A stretch of DNA of 64,000 bases, from positions 124,001 through 188,000 of the forward strand of contig NZ_JADILK010000001.1 of NCBI RefSeq assembly GCF_017355165.1. The letters run 5' to 3'. The notes under the pieces were generated by a model. It saw only the letters and a program-made list of their open reading frames with translations. It was not told the DNA's origin and did not search any database. Shown piece after piece: positions 8,086 to 17,660 of the stretch (positions within the stretch are counted from its first letter, which is position 1; each line of letters opens with the position of its first letter). The DNA is from Bacillus sp. SD075 (GTDB lineage Bacteria > Bacillota > Bacilli > Bacillales > DSM-1321). The position numbers and the translations under genes were made by a program.

Positions 8086-9171
8086 ATGGCTCAATTGGAT
8101 GAAACGTTAAGGATGCTGCGGGACTTAACGGATGCTAAAGGCATTGCAGGTAATGAAAGTGAAGTAAGAAAAGTGATGACCGAATACATAACACCATTTG
8201 CGGATGAAATGTCGACAGATGGCCTGGGAAGTTTAATTGCCAAGAAAACGGGTGATGAAAACGGACCGAAAATCGTCGTTACGGGGCATATGGACGAAGT
8301 TGGTTTCATGATCACCCAGATTGATGATAAAGGATTTTTGCGTTTTCAGCCGGTAGGAGGCTGGTGGTCACAGGTAATGCTGGCTCAGCGCGTGACGATC
8401 GTTACAAGTAAAGGTGATATAACTGGCATTATCGGTTCCAAGCCGCCCCATATCCTGTCAGTGGAGGCGCGGAAGAAGCCGGTTGATATTAAGGATATGT
8501 TTATTGATATTGGTGCATCCAGCAAAGAAGAGGTTAAGGAATGGGGCGTCAAGCCAGGGGATATGGTTGTGCCATATTTTGAATTCACGGTCATGAATAA
8601 TGAAAAGATGCTGCTCGCCAAAGCCTGGGATAATCGAATTGGCTGTGCAATCGCCATTGATGTGCTTAAACAGCTGAAAGACAGCGACCATCCTAATATA
8701 GTTTATGGAATTGGTGCTGTCCAAGAAGAGGTCGGCCTGCGTGGCTCCAAAACATCCACATTCAAAATCCAGCCGGATATCGGTTTTGCCGTCGATGTCG
8801 GCATTGCTGGTGATACACCGGGGATTTCCGAAAGAGAAGCAATGAGTAAAATGGGGGAAGGCCCGCAAATCGTCATATATGATTCATCGATGGTGGCACA
8901 TAAGGGATTACGCGATTTCGTCACCGACACGGCTGATGAAATGGATATTCCTTATCAATATGAATCGATTCCGGGCGGCGGAACGGATGCCGGCTCCATC
9001 CATTTAACGGCCAATGGTGTTCCCGCACTGGCGATCACGATTGCCACACGCTACATTCATTCACACGCAGCAATGCTTCATCGGGATGATTATGAGAATG
9101 CAGTTAAGCTCATTGTCGAAGTGATTAAACGCCTCGATCGTGAAGCGGTTGATCGGATCATTTACGAGTGA
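8086..9171 (+). CDS. ysdC: M42 family metallo-aminopeptidase YsdC
   Basis: Cytosolic M42 (TET-like) aminopeptidase/glutamyl-aminopeptidase family, forming large oligomers and trimming peptides with a dinuclear metal centre. Metal ligands are visible in order: H in VTGHMDEVG (about residue 67), D in AWDNRIG (about 181), EE in QEEVGLRG (about 213-214), D in VDVGIAGD (about 235) and H in RYIHSHAAM (about 322). The ATG at 8086 is 7 bases after AAGGGAGG and gives 361 residues, equal to B. subtilis YsdC; the ATG at 8080 is too close. A bidirectional terminator separates it from the convergent lut operon. Confidence 0.95.
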   Translation: MAQLDETLRMLRDLTDAKGIAGNESEVRKVMTEYITPFADEMSTDGLGSLIAKKTGDENGPKIVVTGHMDEVGFMITQIDDKGFLRFQPVGGWWSQVMLAQRVTIVTSKGDITGIIGSKPPHILSVEARKKPVDIKDMFIDIGASSKEEVKEWGVKPGDMVVPYFEFTVMNNEKMLLAKAWDNRIGCAIAIDVLKQLKDSDHPNIVYGIGAVQEEVGLRGSKTSTFKIQPDIGFAVDVGIAGDTPGISEREAMSKMGEGPQIVIYDSSMVAHKGLRDFVTDTADEMDIPYQYESIPGGGTDAGSIHLTANGVPALAITIATRYIHSHAAMLHRDDYENAVKLIVEVIKRLDREAVDRIIYE

Positions 9172-9184
9172 TATAGTGAAAGTT

Positions 9185-9221
9185 GAAAATGGAGAGGCCT
9201 AATCAGGTCCTCTCCATTTTC
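9185..9221. terminator. Bidirectional terminator between ysdC and lutC
   Basis: GAAAATGGAGAGG and CCTCTCCATTTTC perfect stem with a CCTAATCAGGT centre; A and T tracts on both sides allow use in both directions. Confidence 0.85.
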
Positions 9222-9227
9222 ACCTTT

Positions 9228-9929
9228 CTACTTATCTTCGACGATTATATAGACCGCTTTGATGGGGCCGTGGACGCCGACGACAAGGTCCATTTCGATA
9301 TCAGCAGAATTGCTCGGCCCTGTTATGAAATTGATACAGGAAGGAACGGCTTCGCCCCGGGCAACTTTTGAACGGATGGCCGCAGCGGCCTGGGTCATTC
9401 GCGGGACGATGGTGCTTTTTGGAATGATGGAAACATGGCAGGAAGGAAGGAAGCTGATGGAACGGCCGTGGTCCTTGTCGCTGAACAAGACGACGGTCGC
9501 TGATTCAGCGAGTGTTATCTCACTGAATGTGATTCCAATGTTAGCACTTTCTGCTTTTTCGATATTTTCATTCCCGGCTTGGTGATCCCATATATGCACA
9601 TCTTCTTCCTTTAAGATACCCTCTAACCCATAGTCGAAAAATCGATCGTCCTTAGGGATGATCAAGGGTCCGTTTCCAAGTTCCTTGATCACCTGTTTTA
9701 AACGATGCATCACTTGCTTGGAGTCAGTAACGTGAAACTGGGTATGCACCCGTTTACATTGCTCCTCCAATTCAGCGACAAGATCATGTGGTGTCGCATT
9801 TTTCAAAACTTCTTTTTGGGGGGCGTGCTTCCATTCCGGAACGGAGATGCCTTCCGTAATAGGAGATCTTCCCAGGTTTTTGGCTATTTTGTTTAAAAAT
9901 GTCCCTTCATTATGGATGGTTCCATTCAT
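9228..9929 (-). CDS. lutC: Lactate utilization protein LutC
   Basis: Third subunit of the LutABC L-lactate oxidation system, which turns L-lactate into pyruvate via Fe-S proteins. LUD domain (DUF162) protein of 233 residues. Recognisable segments: [23 protein letters not shown] and [19 protein letters not shown] near the C-terminus. The ATG at 9929 overlaps the lutB stop as ATGA, with GGAGGGGAACC upstream, so translation is coupled; a longer frame from 10016 lies inside lutB and is rejected. Last gene of lutABC. Confidence 0.93.
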   Translation of the reverse strand: MNGTIHNEGTFLNKIAKNLGRSPITEGISVPEWKHAPQKEVLKNATPHDLVAELEEQCKRVHTQFHVTDSKQVMHRLKQVIKELGNGPLIIPKDDRFFDYGLEGILKEEDVHIWDHQAGNENIEKAESANIGITFSEITLAESATVVLFSDKDHGRSISFLPSCHVSIIPKSTIVPRMTQAAAAIRSKVARGEAVPSCINFITGPSNSADIEMDLVVGVHGPIKAVYIIVEDK

Positions 9930-11356
9930 GATGGTTCCCCTCCTTTTTCCCGATTTTTGAACCAGTCCCGAAAGCTCTCTTTCCCTGGAGCAGGGAAATC
10001 GCGGCTTTCTGTCCAAGTTTTGAGTGGTCCAGGTCCTTTCGAGATGATATCACCCGTTTTAAAAGGTGACATCGCTGATGGAGCCATTTTGGAGCCGAAC
10101 TTATAAAGCATAGGCGAGGCAGCACCGATACCGAAGGCCTTCATGGCCATCTTTTCTGAAAATGGCGCCATTTTTTCCTTTTCCACGATGACTTCACGAT
10201 GCTTCCTCAGTAAATCATGAAGAGGAATCTTTACCGGGCAAGCATCAGTACAGGCTGCACAAAGAGTGGATGCATATGGCAATTCCTTGAAATCATCATA
10301 TCCTCCGAGTAAGGGTGAAAGCACAGCACCGATAGGTCCCGGATATATTGAACCGTATGAATGACCGCCAACCTGGCGATAGACCGGGCAAACGTTTATA
10401 CAGGCAGCACAACGGATGCATTGAAGAACGGATTGAAACTCAGTTCCTAAAATGGAGGATCGTCCATTATCTACGATCACAAGGTGAAATTCCTCGGGTC
10501 CGTCTATATCGCCTTCATCACGCGGACCGGTAAGTGCGGTGATGTAACTGGTCAATCTTTGGCCGACAGCGCTTCTTGTCAATAAGCTGACAAGGACTTC
10601 GAATTCATCGAATGTAGGAACAAGGCGTTCCATCCCCATCACGGTGATTTGTGTTTTTGGGAGGGCAGTGACCAAATCGGCATTTCCTTCATTCGTCACC
10701 AAACCAATCGAGCCCGTTTCCGCAATTGCAAAATTACAGCCAGTAATGCCGACATCGGCGCTTAAGAAATCTTTCCGTAGAATGCCCCGCACATGGGCGG
10801 TAAGCTCTTCCGGTTTTTCCGTTTGCGTATAGGCAAGCTTTTCTTTAAAAACATCCCTAATCTGCTCTTTATTTTTATGGAGGGCAGGTGCGACGATATG
10901 GGAAGGGGGATCATGATCATCGACTTGCAAAATGTATTCACCAAGGTCCGTTTCAACGACATCGAGGCCAACTTCTTCAAGAGTTGCATTCAAATTGATT
11001 TCTTCTGTGACCATCGATTTTGATTTCACGACCTTTTTGGCATTCTTTTTTAAAATGACATCCTTAATGTATCCGCTTGCTTCTTCAGCCGTTTCAGCGA
11101 AGAAGACATGACCGCCCCTTTTCGAAACACTTTCTGCAAGCTGGTGTAAATAGAAATCAAGGTTACTAAGCACATGCTGCCGGATTTCTTCCCCAAGGGA
11201 ACGCCAATCCTCCCAGCTTCCCAATTCATCAACGGCAGTCAACCGCCGTCCGTGTAATCGTTCTTGGGCACTCGATACGGCCAATCGCATAAAATCATTA
11301 TGTATTCCTTCATCCACCCGGTCTTTAAATTTGGCAGAGCTGGTTTTCATAGCCAT
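9926..11356 (-). CDS. lutB: Lactate utilization iron-sulfur protein LutB
   Basis: Central subunit of LutABC; LUD domain fused to a ferredoxin-like module. 476 residues, as in B. subtilis. The N-terminal two thirds hold the LUD domain ([20 protein letters not shown] around residue 210). The two 4Fe-4S clusters are predicted from [12 protein letters not shown] (about residue 310) and CAACTDACP (about 360). The ATG at 11356 follows GAGGAGGG. Only about 20 bases separate it from lutA and it overlaps lutC, so the three genes form one transcript. Confidence 0.95.
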   Translation of the reverse strand: MAMKTSSAKFKDRVDEGIHNDFMRLAVSSAQERLHGRRLTAVDELGSWEDWRSLGEEIRQHVLSNLDFYLHQLAESVSKRGGHVFFAETAEEASGYIKDVILKKNAKKVVKSKSMVTEEINLNATLEEVGLDVVETDLGEYILQVDDHDPPSHIVAPALHKNKEQIRDVFKEKLAYTQTEKPEELTAHVRGILRKDFLSADVGITGCNFAIAETGSIGLVTNEGNADLVTALPKTQITVMGMERLVPTFDEFEVLVSLLTRSAVGQRLTSYITALTGPRDEGDIDGPEEFHLVIVDNGRSSILGTEFQSVLQCIRCAACINVCPVYRQVGGHSYGSIYPGPIGAVLSPLLGGYDDFKELPYASTLCAACTDACPVKIPLHDLLRKHREVIVEKEKMAPFSEKMAMKAFGIGAASPMLYKFGSKMAPSAMSPFKTGDIISKGPGPLKTWTESRDFPAPGKESFRDWFKNREKGGEPS

Positions 11357-11379
11357 AAGTTTTTCCCTCCTCGCTTTCT

Positions 11380-12096
11380 TTAAATACTATTCAGGACTTC
11401 CGCAATATGAAGTACTTTCACCGGCTCCCCCTTCCTTTGGATCCGGCCGCCGATATTCATCAAACATCCTGCATCCCCGCCGATTAAAAAATCGGCACCG
11501 GTATCTTCAATATTGCAGACCTTCTCCTCGACCATTTGGCCGGAAATGTCACCCATCTTAACTGAAAAGGTCCCCCCGAACCCGCAGCAGTTTTGGGCAT
11601 CCGGAAGTGGGGTCATTTCCAGCCCCCTGACATGGCTTAACAAAATGGCAGGTGCTTCCTTCACCTTTAGCAGCCGTGTCATATGGCATGAAGTATGATA
11701 AGTGGCCTTTCCCTTAAGGGTCGCCCCGACGTCGGTCACTTTTAAGACATCCACGATGAATTGGGTCAATTCATAAGTCTTGGCCGCTACTGATGCTGCT
11801 TTCCTTTCCCATTCGGCATCGCCTTTGAAAAGGACCGGATATTCTTTGAACATCGCTGCGCAGGAACCGGAAGGGGTTACGATGTATTCAGCATCCGCAA
11901 ACGTTTTAATCATCTTTTTCATGGCTTCCTTCGATTCCTTCGTATACCCGCTATTATATGCGGGCTGTCCGCAGCATATCTGGGACTCCGGGAAATCGAT
12001 CTCACAGCCTAATCTCTCGAGTAGCTCCACTGTAGCCTTGCCGACATTGGATTGAAACAAATCCACTAAACATGTTGCAAAGAGAGTAACTTTCAA
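11380..12096 (-). CDS. lutA: Lactate utilization protein LutA (CCG-domain)
   Basis: First subunit of LutABC, a protein with two cysteine-rich CCG domains like GlpC and heterodisulfide reductase subunit B. CCG motifs: [11 protein letters not shown] (about residue 39) and [11 protein letters not shown] (about 168). The TTG at 12096 is chosen: AGGAGG lies 8 bases upstream and the protein then begins (M)[13 protein letters not shown], as the family does; the frame from 12117 runs through the binding site. 238 residues, normal length. A LutR-type operator (12130-12142) and a cre match (12196-12210) lie upstream. Confidence 0.94.
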   Translation of the reverse strand: MKVTLFATCLVDLFQSNVGKATVELLERLGCEIDFPESQICCGQPAYNSGYTKESKEAMKKMIKTFADAEYIVTPSGSCAAMFKEYPVLFKGDAEWERKAASVAAKTYELTQFIVDVLKVTDVGATLKGKATYHTSCHMTRLLKVKEAPAILLSHVRGLEMTPLPDAQNCCGFGGTFSVKMGDISGQMVEEKVCNIEDTGADFLIGGDAGCLMNIGGRIQRKGEPVKVLHIAEVLNSI

Positions 12097-12129
12097 TTTG
12101 AATTCCTCCTCTTCCAAATAGGTTAACAG

Positions 12130-12142
12130 GTCATCTGATGAC
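12130..12142 (-). promoter_or_regulatory. LutR-type operator upstream of lutABC
   Basis: GTCATC-T-GATGAC, a perfect 6+6 inverted repeat about 34 bases before the lutA start. The same core occurs upstream of lutP (13151-13167), and a GntR/FadR-type regulator (lutR) lies between the two sites. Confidence 0.8.
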
Positions 12143-12195
12143 TAAAAAAAGGAAAAAGGAAATGGTTAAGACCAATTTCCAAGATTTATTAATGA

Positions 12196-12210
12196 AGTAA
12201 TCGTTTTCAA
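12196..12210 (-). promoter_or_regulatory. cre (CcpA) site upstream of lutABC
   Basis: On the minus strand TTGAAAACGATTACT matches WTGNAANCGNWNNCW at every fixed position. It is about 100 bases upstream of lutA, consistent with catabolite repression. A match to a short degenerate motif alone is not proof. Confidence 0.6.
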
Positions 12211-12266
12211 AATAATATATCAATTTAATCTTTTTTTGTATAGGGTATTTTTGAAATTAAAGGAGG

Positions 12267-12998
12267 TTAACGATGCTTTTGCTGATTTTTTTGGATGACC
12301 CGGTCCAGTGATTCCTCGACACTTTGAAGGTGAAACAGTATGGCACTGCGGGCTCCATCTTCATCCTGTGCCACGATTGCATCATAAATCCTGACATGCT
12401 GCTGGTAAAGCTGCTTAAGTGTCATCTCTTCGGAATAAAGCGCAATCCGACGGATATCACGCATCTTTTCCGTCATTAATTCTGAAACATGGTTCATCAA
12501 TGTAATCAGCAGCTCATTTTGTGAGGCGTTTGCCACTGCAACATGGAAGGCGATATCCGCTTTATCACTTAACTCTTCATCATCGGATACCTTTTCCATA
12601 TCAAAAAGCCTTTCCTTTAATTCGATAAGGTTTTCTTCCGTCCTCTTCTTCGCTGCCACTTCTGCCGTACCGGACTCAAGTATTTTCCGAACTTCCAGTA
12701 AATGCTTGATATTGTCTTGATCCATCAAAAGGGCGGCAGACAAGGGGTGGTTCATGATGGTAGGGTCGAAGGTTTTAACGAATGTTCCTTCACCTTGTTT
12801 TATTTCAATAAGGCCCATTGAACTCAATGCACTTAATGCTTCGCGGATGGCCGGGCGCCCGACTTGGAAATTTTCCGCAAGCTGCTGAATGGAATCCAAT
12901 TGTTCACCTGGTTTCAGGCTGCCTGACCGAATCATTTCATAAAGTTCATCGCTGACTTCTTCATAAATTTTTTTCGGCTTTATTTTTTTATATACCAA
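12267..12998 (-). CDS. lutR: Lactate-responsive GntR/FadR-type repressor LutR
   Basis: Transcriptional repressor of lactate genes. N-terminal GntR winged helix (about residues 8-75, with QLAENFQVGRPAIREALSALSSMGLIEIKQGEGTFV) and a C-terminal all-helical FCD ligand domain with ADIAFHVAVANASQNELL and metal-type histidines. 243 residues. Start is TTG at 12998 after AGAGGTG. In B. subtilis LutR sits beside the permease gene lutP, and so it does here, divergently. Two identical operator cores before lutA and lutP mark its likely targets. It also overlaps no other gene and reads in the same direction as lutABC, but with about 170 bases in between. Confidence 0.88.
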   Translation of the reverse strand: MVYKKIKPKKIYEEVSDELYEMIRSGSLKPGEQLDSIQQLAENFQVGRPAIREALSALSSMGLIEIKQGEGTFVKTFDPTIMNHPLSAALLMDQDNIKHLLEVRKILESGTAEVAAKKRTEENLIELKERLFDMEKVSDDEELSDKADIAFHVAVANASQNELLITLMNHVSELMTEKMRDIRRIALYSEEMTLKQLYQQHVRIYDAIVAQDEDGARSAILFHLQSVEESLDRVIQKNQQKHR

Positions 12999-13150
12999 GT
13001 AGTAGCACCTCTATTTTCTATGAGTTTCTCTGGTTAATATTATATAACACAAATGAACTTTGACACTTCCAGAAGGTTAAAAAATCAACAAAAAATAAAA
13101 AAAATCTTGATTTTATATTTTCAATCATTTAATTTTAATGAGTACTCATC

Positions 13151-13167
13151 AAGTCATCTGATGACTT
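13151..13167 (+). promoter_or_regulatory. LutR-type operator in lutR-lutP intergenic region
   Basis: AAGTCATC-T-GATGACTT, a perfect 8+8 inverted repeat in the 254-base divergent region. It shares a 13-base core with the site before lutA. Confidence 0.85.
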
Positions 13168-13252
13168 AGAATATTTGGATATGTAAGGGTTTTCAATTAG
13201 CGGTTGATTTCTGAATTTTTCAAAAAATTTATAGAAAATGGAGTCGAAATGA

Positions 13253-14941
13253 ATGACATGGACACAAAACTTTACGCCGATCACCGATAATTTAGTTTTA
13301 TCATCTCTTGCCGCACTCATTCCAATTCTTTACTTTTTCTGGGCACTTACCATCAAACGGATGAAAGGTTACATTGCAGGTATAACCACATTGCTTGTAG
13401 CTCTTGCAGTGGCTGTACTGATATATGGAATGCCTGCAGGAAAAGCAGTGATGTCTGCTTCACAAGGAGCCGTATATGGGTTGCTCCCAATCGGATGGAT
13501 AATCATCACTTCCGTATTTTTGTACAAAATGACCGTTAAAAGCGGACAATTCAATATCATTCGTTCTTCGGTGCTTTCGCTTACGGAAGACCGCCGCCTT
13601 CAGGCATTATTGGTGGCATTTTCTTTCGGAGCCTTTTTAGAAGGGGCCGCGGGATTTGGTGCACCGGTTGCCATTTCAGCCGCGCTTTTGGTCGGTCTCG
13701 GGTTTAATCCGCTATATGCAGCAGGGATTTGTTTGATTGCGAATACCGCTCCGGTAGCATTCGGGGCGGTTGGAATACCGATCATCGCCATGGAAGGCCC
13801 TACTGGAATAGCCGCCATGGAGATTTCAAAAATGGTCGGCCGCCAACTGCCATTCCTTTCGGCTTTCATTCCGCTTTATCTCATTTTAATAATGACTGGG
13901 TGGAAAAGATCGCTTGAAGTCTTGCCGGCAATTTTGGTTTCCGGATTTTCCTTTGCCATCACACAGTACTTAAGTTCAAATTTTCTTGGGCCCGAATTGC
14001 CGGACATCCTTTCCGCATTAGTGTCACTATTTGCACTGGCGATCTTCCTTAAATTCTGGAAACCTAAAACGATCTTTCGCTTTGCATCCGAGGAAACGGC
14101 AGCAGCTGTCGAACCTTTATATACAGCCAAAGCGGAACCAAAATACACGAAATGGCAGATATTCCATGCCTGGTCACCATTCCTCCTGTTAACGCTTTTC
14201 ATAACAATATGGGGGATGAACCCGATAAAGCCGGCACTATCAGGACATTATGAAGGCAACAATGTGTTGCTTGGCGGGATTAATGAAATCGGAAAACTAT
14301 TAACCTTCCAAATCGAAGTCCCAGGTCTGCATAACGAGATAATCGGAAGCAATGGGTTGCCGATTGCGGCTTTCTATAAAATAGAATTGCTCGCAGCAGC
14401 CGGGACCGCCATTTTACTGGCTGCCATCGTAACGAAGTTCATCGCCAGCATGTCTGCAAAAGACTTTTACAGTACTTTTGTTGAAGCGATGAAAGAGTTG
14501 GCAAAACCAATCTTGATGATTTCTACGGTAGTGGCTTTTGCCTATGTAACGAATGCTTCGGGCATGTCGACAACATTAGGGATGACCCTTGCGAAATCGG
14601 GTGATTTATTTCCGTTCTTCGCACCGGTTCTTGGCTGGTTGGGTGTGTTCATTACCGGATCGGATACATCAGCCAACCTCTTATTTGGCAGTCTGCAGAA
14701 AGTGACCGCCCTTAAAGTGGGGATGGAACCGGTCCTGGCACTAGCGGCGAACTCTTCCGGAGGGGTCACGGGAAAGATGATTTCCCCCCAATCGATAGCG
14801 ATTGCTTGTGCCGCCGTTGGATTGGCGGGCAGGGAATCAGAATTATTGAGATTCACGCTCAAGCATAGTCTTTTCTTATTACTGCTTGTTTGTGTGATTA
14901 CCTTCTTGCAAAATGGCGTCCTTTCCTGGATGATTCCATAA
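13253..14941 (+). CDS. lutP: L-lactate permease
   Basis: LctP-family lactate:proton symporter in the cytoplasmic membrane that supplies the LutABC enzymes. 562 residues with about 12-14 hydrophobic segments spread over the whole length. Family signatures: GAFLEGAAGFGAPVAISAALL (in two stretches around residue 120), NTAPVAFGAVGIP and the C-terminal GSDTSANLLFGSLQ and NSSGGVTGKMISPQS. The ATG at 13253 gives MTWTQNFTPI, like B. subtilis LutP. Divergent from lutR with the operator between them. A GC-rich hairpin follows the stop. Confidence 0.95.
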   Translation: MTWTQNFTPITDNLVLSSLAALIPILYFFWALTIKRMKGYIAGITTLLVALAVAVLIYGMPAGKAVMSASQGAVYGLLPIGWIIITSVFLYKMTVKSGQFNIIRSSVLSLTEDRRLQALLVAFSFGAFLEGAAGFGAPVAISAALLVGLGFNPLYAAGICLIANTAPVAFGAVGIPIIAMEGPTGIAAMEISKMVGRQLPFLSAFIPLYLILIMTGWKRSLEVLPAILVSGFSFAITQYLSSNFLGPELPDILSALVSLFALAIFLKFWKPKTIFRFASEETAAAVEPLYTAKAEPKYTKWQIFHAWSPFLLLTLFITIWGMNPIKPALSGHYEGNNVLLGGINEIGKLLTFQIEVPGLHNEIIGSNGLPIAAFYKIELLAAAGTAILLAAIVTKFIASMSAKDFYSTFVEAMKELAKPILMISTVVAFAYVTNASGMSTTLGMTLAKSGDLFPFFAPVLGWLGVFITGSDTSANLLFGSLQKVTALKVGMEPVLALAANSSGGVTGKMISPQSIAIACAAVGLAGRESELLRFTLKHSLFLLLLVCVITFLQNGVLSWMIP

Positions 14942-14950
14942 GTAGAATGA

Positions 14951-14980
14951 GGCTCCCTTTTGAAAGGGAGCCTTGAAATA
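14951..14980 (+). terminator. Probable terminator after lutP
   Basis: GGCTCCCTTT-TGAA-AGGGAGCC stem; the T tract starts a few bases later, so strength is uncertain. Confidence 0.65.
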
Positions 14981-15016
14981 TTTTTCAAGTTGATTACAAA
15001 AAGGAGGGCATATATC

Positions 15017-16129
15017 ATGCAATTGGCAACTGTGGCAGGAAAACTGGTTCATGAGGTTCGAAAACTGATTGATGAGGAAATCATCATTATTGATCATGCT
15101 GGCACGATTATCGCCAGCACAGATAGCAGCCGCATTGGATCATATCATGAAGGTGCCATCCATGCTTTCAACAATCGTGAGAAATTGATCATCAATAAAC
15201 AGGATGAGCGAAGTTGGAAAGGAGTGAAGGCAGGAATAAATCTGCCTATTTTCTTCAATCAGGAAGCCGTTTGTGTCATTGGTATTACGGGCGATCCCAA
15301 ACATGTATCCCCCTATGCGGAACTTTTAAAAAAGATGACGGAGATGTTCATTCAGGAAAGCTATCATATCGAACAAGCAGAATCCCAATCACGTCTGATG
15401 GAATTCTTTGTATTTGAATGGCATCAGCTGCAGACGTTCAATGAGCTTTTCCTTCAGAAGGCCAAGTTGCTTGGGGTCGATGTTCATGCAGACCGGATCA
15501 TCACCCTTGGTGAATTTAAAACTGAGGAAATCATTGAGCCTCATGTGTGGAGAACGCTTCAGATATACATAAGACAGCAGCATCCCAATGACATCGCAGT
15601 CCGTTGGGGAAGGAACCAATTCGTCATTCTTTCAATAGCCGATTTCATCGGTTCAAAAGTCCAACAATTAAAGAAATTAAGTAAACTGCAAAAAAAGCTG
15701 GAAGAGAGTTCGGGTTATAAAGTGTGTGCAGGAGTTAGCTCGCGTGCATCAGGATCCGCCTTCAGGTCAGCGTTTTTTAAAGCGGAACGTTCCTTGAAAA
15801 TAGCGTTTCCTTCTTCGGCGATTATATTTGACGAGGACTTGAAGCTAGAGGTCCTGCTTGATGAAGTTACCGCTGAAACAAGACAGGAATATTTATCACG
15901 GACGATTCGGGATTTGCTTCCTAATGAGGAGCTGCTTAAAACCCTTTCCATGTATTTTGCATGTGATCTATCTTTGAAGGAGACTGCTAGAGCCCTGCAT
16001 ATCCATATCAATACCCTCCATTACAGGCTCAAGCGCATAGAAGATTTGACCCAATTAAATCCTAGAAAGCTAGCCGATTTAGTCACTATGTATCTAGCAT
16101 TATGTGTATTGGATAAACATACAAATTAA
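15017..16129 (+). CDS. cdaR: CdaR-type sugar diacid / glycolate regulator
   Basis: Transcription activator of the CdaR family: diacid-recognition domain (about residues 3-135, LVHEVRKLIDEEIIIIDHAGTIIAS), GGDEF-like middle domain and C-terminal PucR-type HTH (LSLKETARALHIHINTLHYRLKRIEDLT, in parts, about 325-355). The ATG at 15017 follows AAGGAGG by 9 bases; 370 residues. Directly upstream of glcDF on the same strand, as ysfB is upstream of glcD and glcF in B. subtilis, so it probably switches these genes on with a hydroxyacid such as glycolate or glycerate. The ligand is inferred, not seen. Confidence 0.88.
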   Translation: MQLATVAGKLVHEVRKLIDEEIIIIDHAGTIIASTDSSRIGSYHEGAIHAFNNREKLIINKQDERSWKGVKAGINLPIFFNQEAVCVIGITGDPKHVSPYAELLKKMTEMFIQESYHIEQAESQSRLMEFFVFEWHQLQTFNELFLQKAKLLGVDVHADRIITLGEFKTEEIIEPHVWRTLQIYIRQQHPNDIAVRWGRNQFVILSIADFIGSKVQQLKKLSKLQKKLEESSGYKVCAGVSSRASGSAFRSAFFKAERSLKIAFPSSAIIFDEDLKLEVLLDEVTAETRQEYLSRTIRDLLPNEELLKTLSMYFACDLSLKETARALHIHINTLHYRLKRIEDLTQLNPRKLADLVTMYLALCVLDKHTN

Positions 16130-16247
16130 TTCTATGGAAAGCTATAAATTCTATATGTTCATACATAGAAGGTTGAGTGTTTTTTTTCTTATACTTGAAT
16201 CATATAAAAAATAACGAATTCCATCTGTTTATATGAGGAGGATACAC

Positions 16248-17660
16248 ATGTTAACAAAGCAGGTTAAGCAGCTACTTCTTACCATCGTCGGTCAGGAGAA
16301 TTACGATGACTCGAAAGTGGAATGTCTAGTCTATTCATATGATGCAACGCCAGGGTTTCAAGCGATGCCGGATGCTGTCATTAAACCGGGCTGCACAGCG
16401 GAAGTCGCAGCCATCGTCAAAGTTTGCAACGAATATGATATTCCGATCGTTCCACGCGGGTCTGGGACTAATTTAAGCGGAGGCACCTGCCCTACAGAGG
16501 GGGGCCTTGTCCTTTTATTCAATCGAATGAATTCATTACTTGAAATAGATGAGGAAAACTTAACGGCGACCGTACAGCCTGGGCTCATAACATTGGACTT
16601 GATTTCGGCAGTTGAAGAGAAGGGATTGTTTTATCCGCCGGATCCAAGTTCGATGAAAATCTCCACGATTGGCGGCAACATTAATGAGAACTCTGGTGGA
16701 CTGCGAGGATTAAAGTACGGAGTAACCCGTGATTATGTCATCGGGCTTGAAGCTGTCCTTCCGAATGGGGATATCATTCGAACAGGGGGCAAGCTTGCCA
16801 AAGATGTAGCCGGATATGATTTAACGAAGCTTTTTGTCGGATCGGAAGGGACCTTGGGCATCGTTACGGAAGCGATCTTAAAGCTGATCCCAATGCCGGA
16901 AACGACAAAGACGATGCTTGCCTTATATCAAGATCTGGAAGCTGCAGCCCAGTCAGTGGCCAAGATCATTTCAAATAAAATCATTCCTGTTACATTGGAA
17001 TTTCTTGATCGGCCGACGTTGATCGTGGTTGAGGACTTCGCGAAAATCGGTTTGCCCACCAATGTGGAAGCCGTCCTGTTGATAGAACAGGATGGTCCGC
17101 CTGAAGTGGTGGAACGTGATATGAAAAGGATGGCCGATATTTGTCTAGAGGAAAAGGCGGTTTCCGTGGAAATTGCCGAAACGGAATCTGACGCTGTCGC
17201 CTTGAAAACGGCAAGACGGACCGCCCTATCCGCACTGGCACGCCTCAAGCCAACGACCATTTTGGAAGATGCTACCGTTCCCCGGTCGGAAATTGCGAAA
17301 ATGGTCAGGGCGATTAATGAAATTGCCAGCAAGCATAACGTGGACATTTGCACTTTCGGTCATGCTGGGGATGGGAACCTGCACCCAACGTGCATAACCG
17401 ACGCCCGTGATCATGAGGAGATGGAAAGAGTGGAGCTCGCTTTTGCCGACATTTTTGCAGCAGCTATCGATCTTGGCGGGACGATTACCGGTGAACATGG
17501 TGTAGGAGCGATGAAGGCACCATATCTTGAATGGAAGCTGAAGAAAGAAGGGATGGATGCCATGAGAGCGATTAAACAAGCTTTCGATCCCCATAACATC
17601 ATGAATCCCGGCAAAGTATTTGCCAAGGAAACAAGGAAAAGGGTGGTGGTTTCTTCATGA
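16248..17660 (+). CDS. glcD: Glycolate/2-hydroxyacid oxidase FAD subunit GlcD
   Basis: FAD-dependent 2-hydroxyacid dehydrogenase subunit, oxidising glycolate or D-lactate-like substrates. 470 residues, exactly the B. subtilis length. FAD-binding PCMH-type domain with IPIVPRGSGTNLSGGT (about 70-85) and ISTIGGNINENSGG (about 140); C-terminal FAD-oxidase domain with FGHAGDGNLHP and TGEHGVGAMK. The ATG at 16248 follows GAGGAGGAT; the ATG at 16233 overlaps that site. It overlaps glcF by 4 bases (ATGA), so the subunits are co-translated. No GlcE-like subunit is present, which is usual in bacilli. Confidence 0.95.
   Translation: MLTKQVKQLLLTIVGQENYDDSKVECLVYSYDATPGFQAMPDAVIKPGCTAEVAAIVKVCNEYDIPIVPRGSGTNLSGGTCPTEGGLVLLFNRMNSLLEIDEENLTATVQPGLITLDLISAVEEKGLFYPPDPSSMKISTIGGNINENSGGLRGLKYGVTRDYVIGLEAVLPNGDIIRTGGKLAKDVAGYDLTKLFVGSEGTLGIVTEAILKLIPMPETTKTMLALYQDLEAAAQSVAKIISNKIIPVTLEFLDRPTLIVVEDFAKIGLPTNVEAVLLIEQDGPPEVVERDMKRMADICLEEKAVSVEIAETESDAVALKTARRTALSALARLKPTTILEDATVPRSEIAKMVRAINEIASKHNVDICTFGHAGDGNLHPTCITDARDHEEMERVELAFADIFAAAIDLGGTITGEHGVGAMKAPYLEWKLKKEGMDAMRAIKQAFDPHNIMNPGKVFAKETRKRVVVSS

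Noticed and set aside
12700..13020. Possible leader peptide or extra regulator in the lutR-lutP gap
   Set aside because: Only the operator palindrome is clear; frames in this gap are short and lack start sites.
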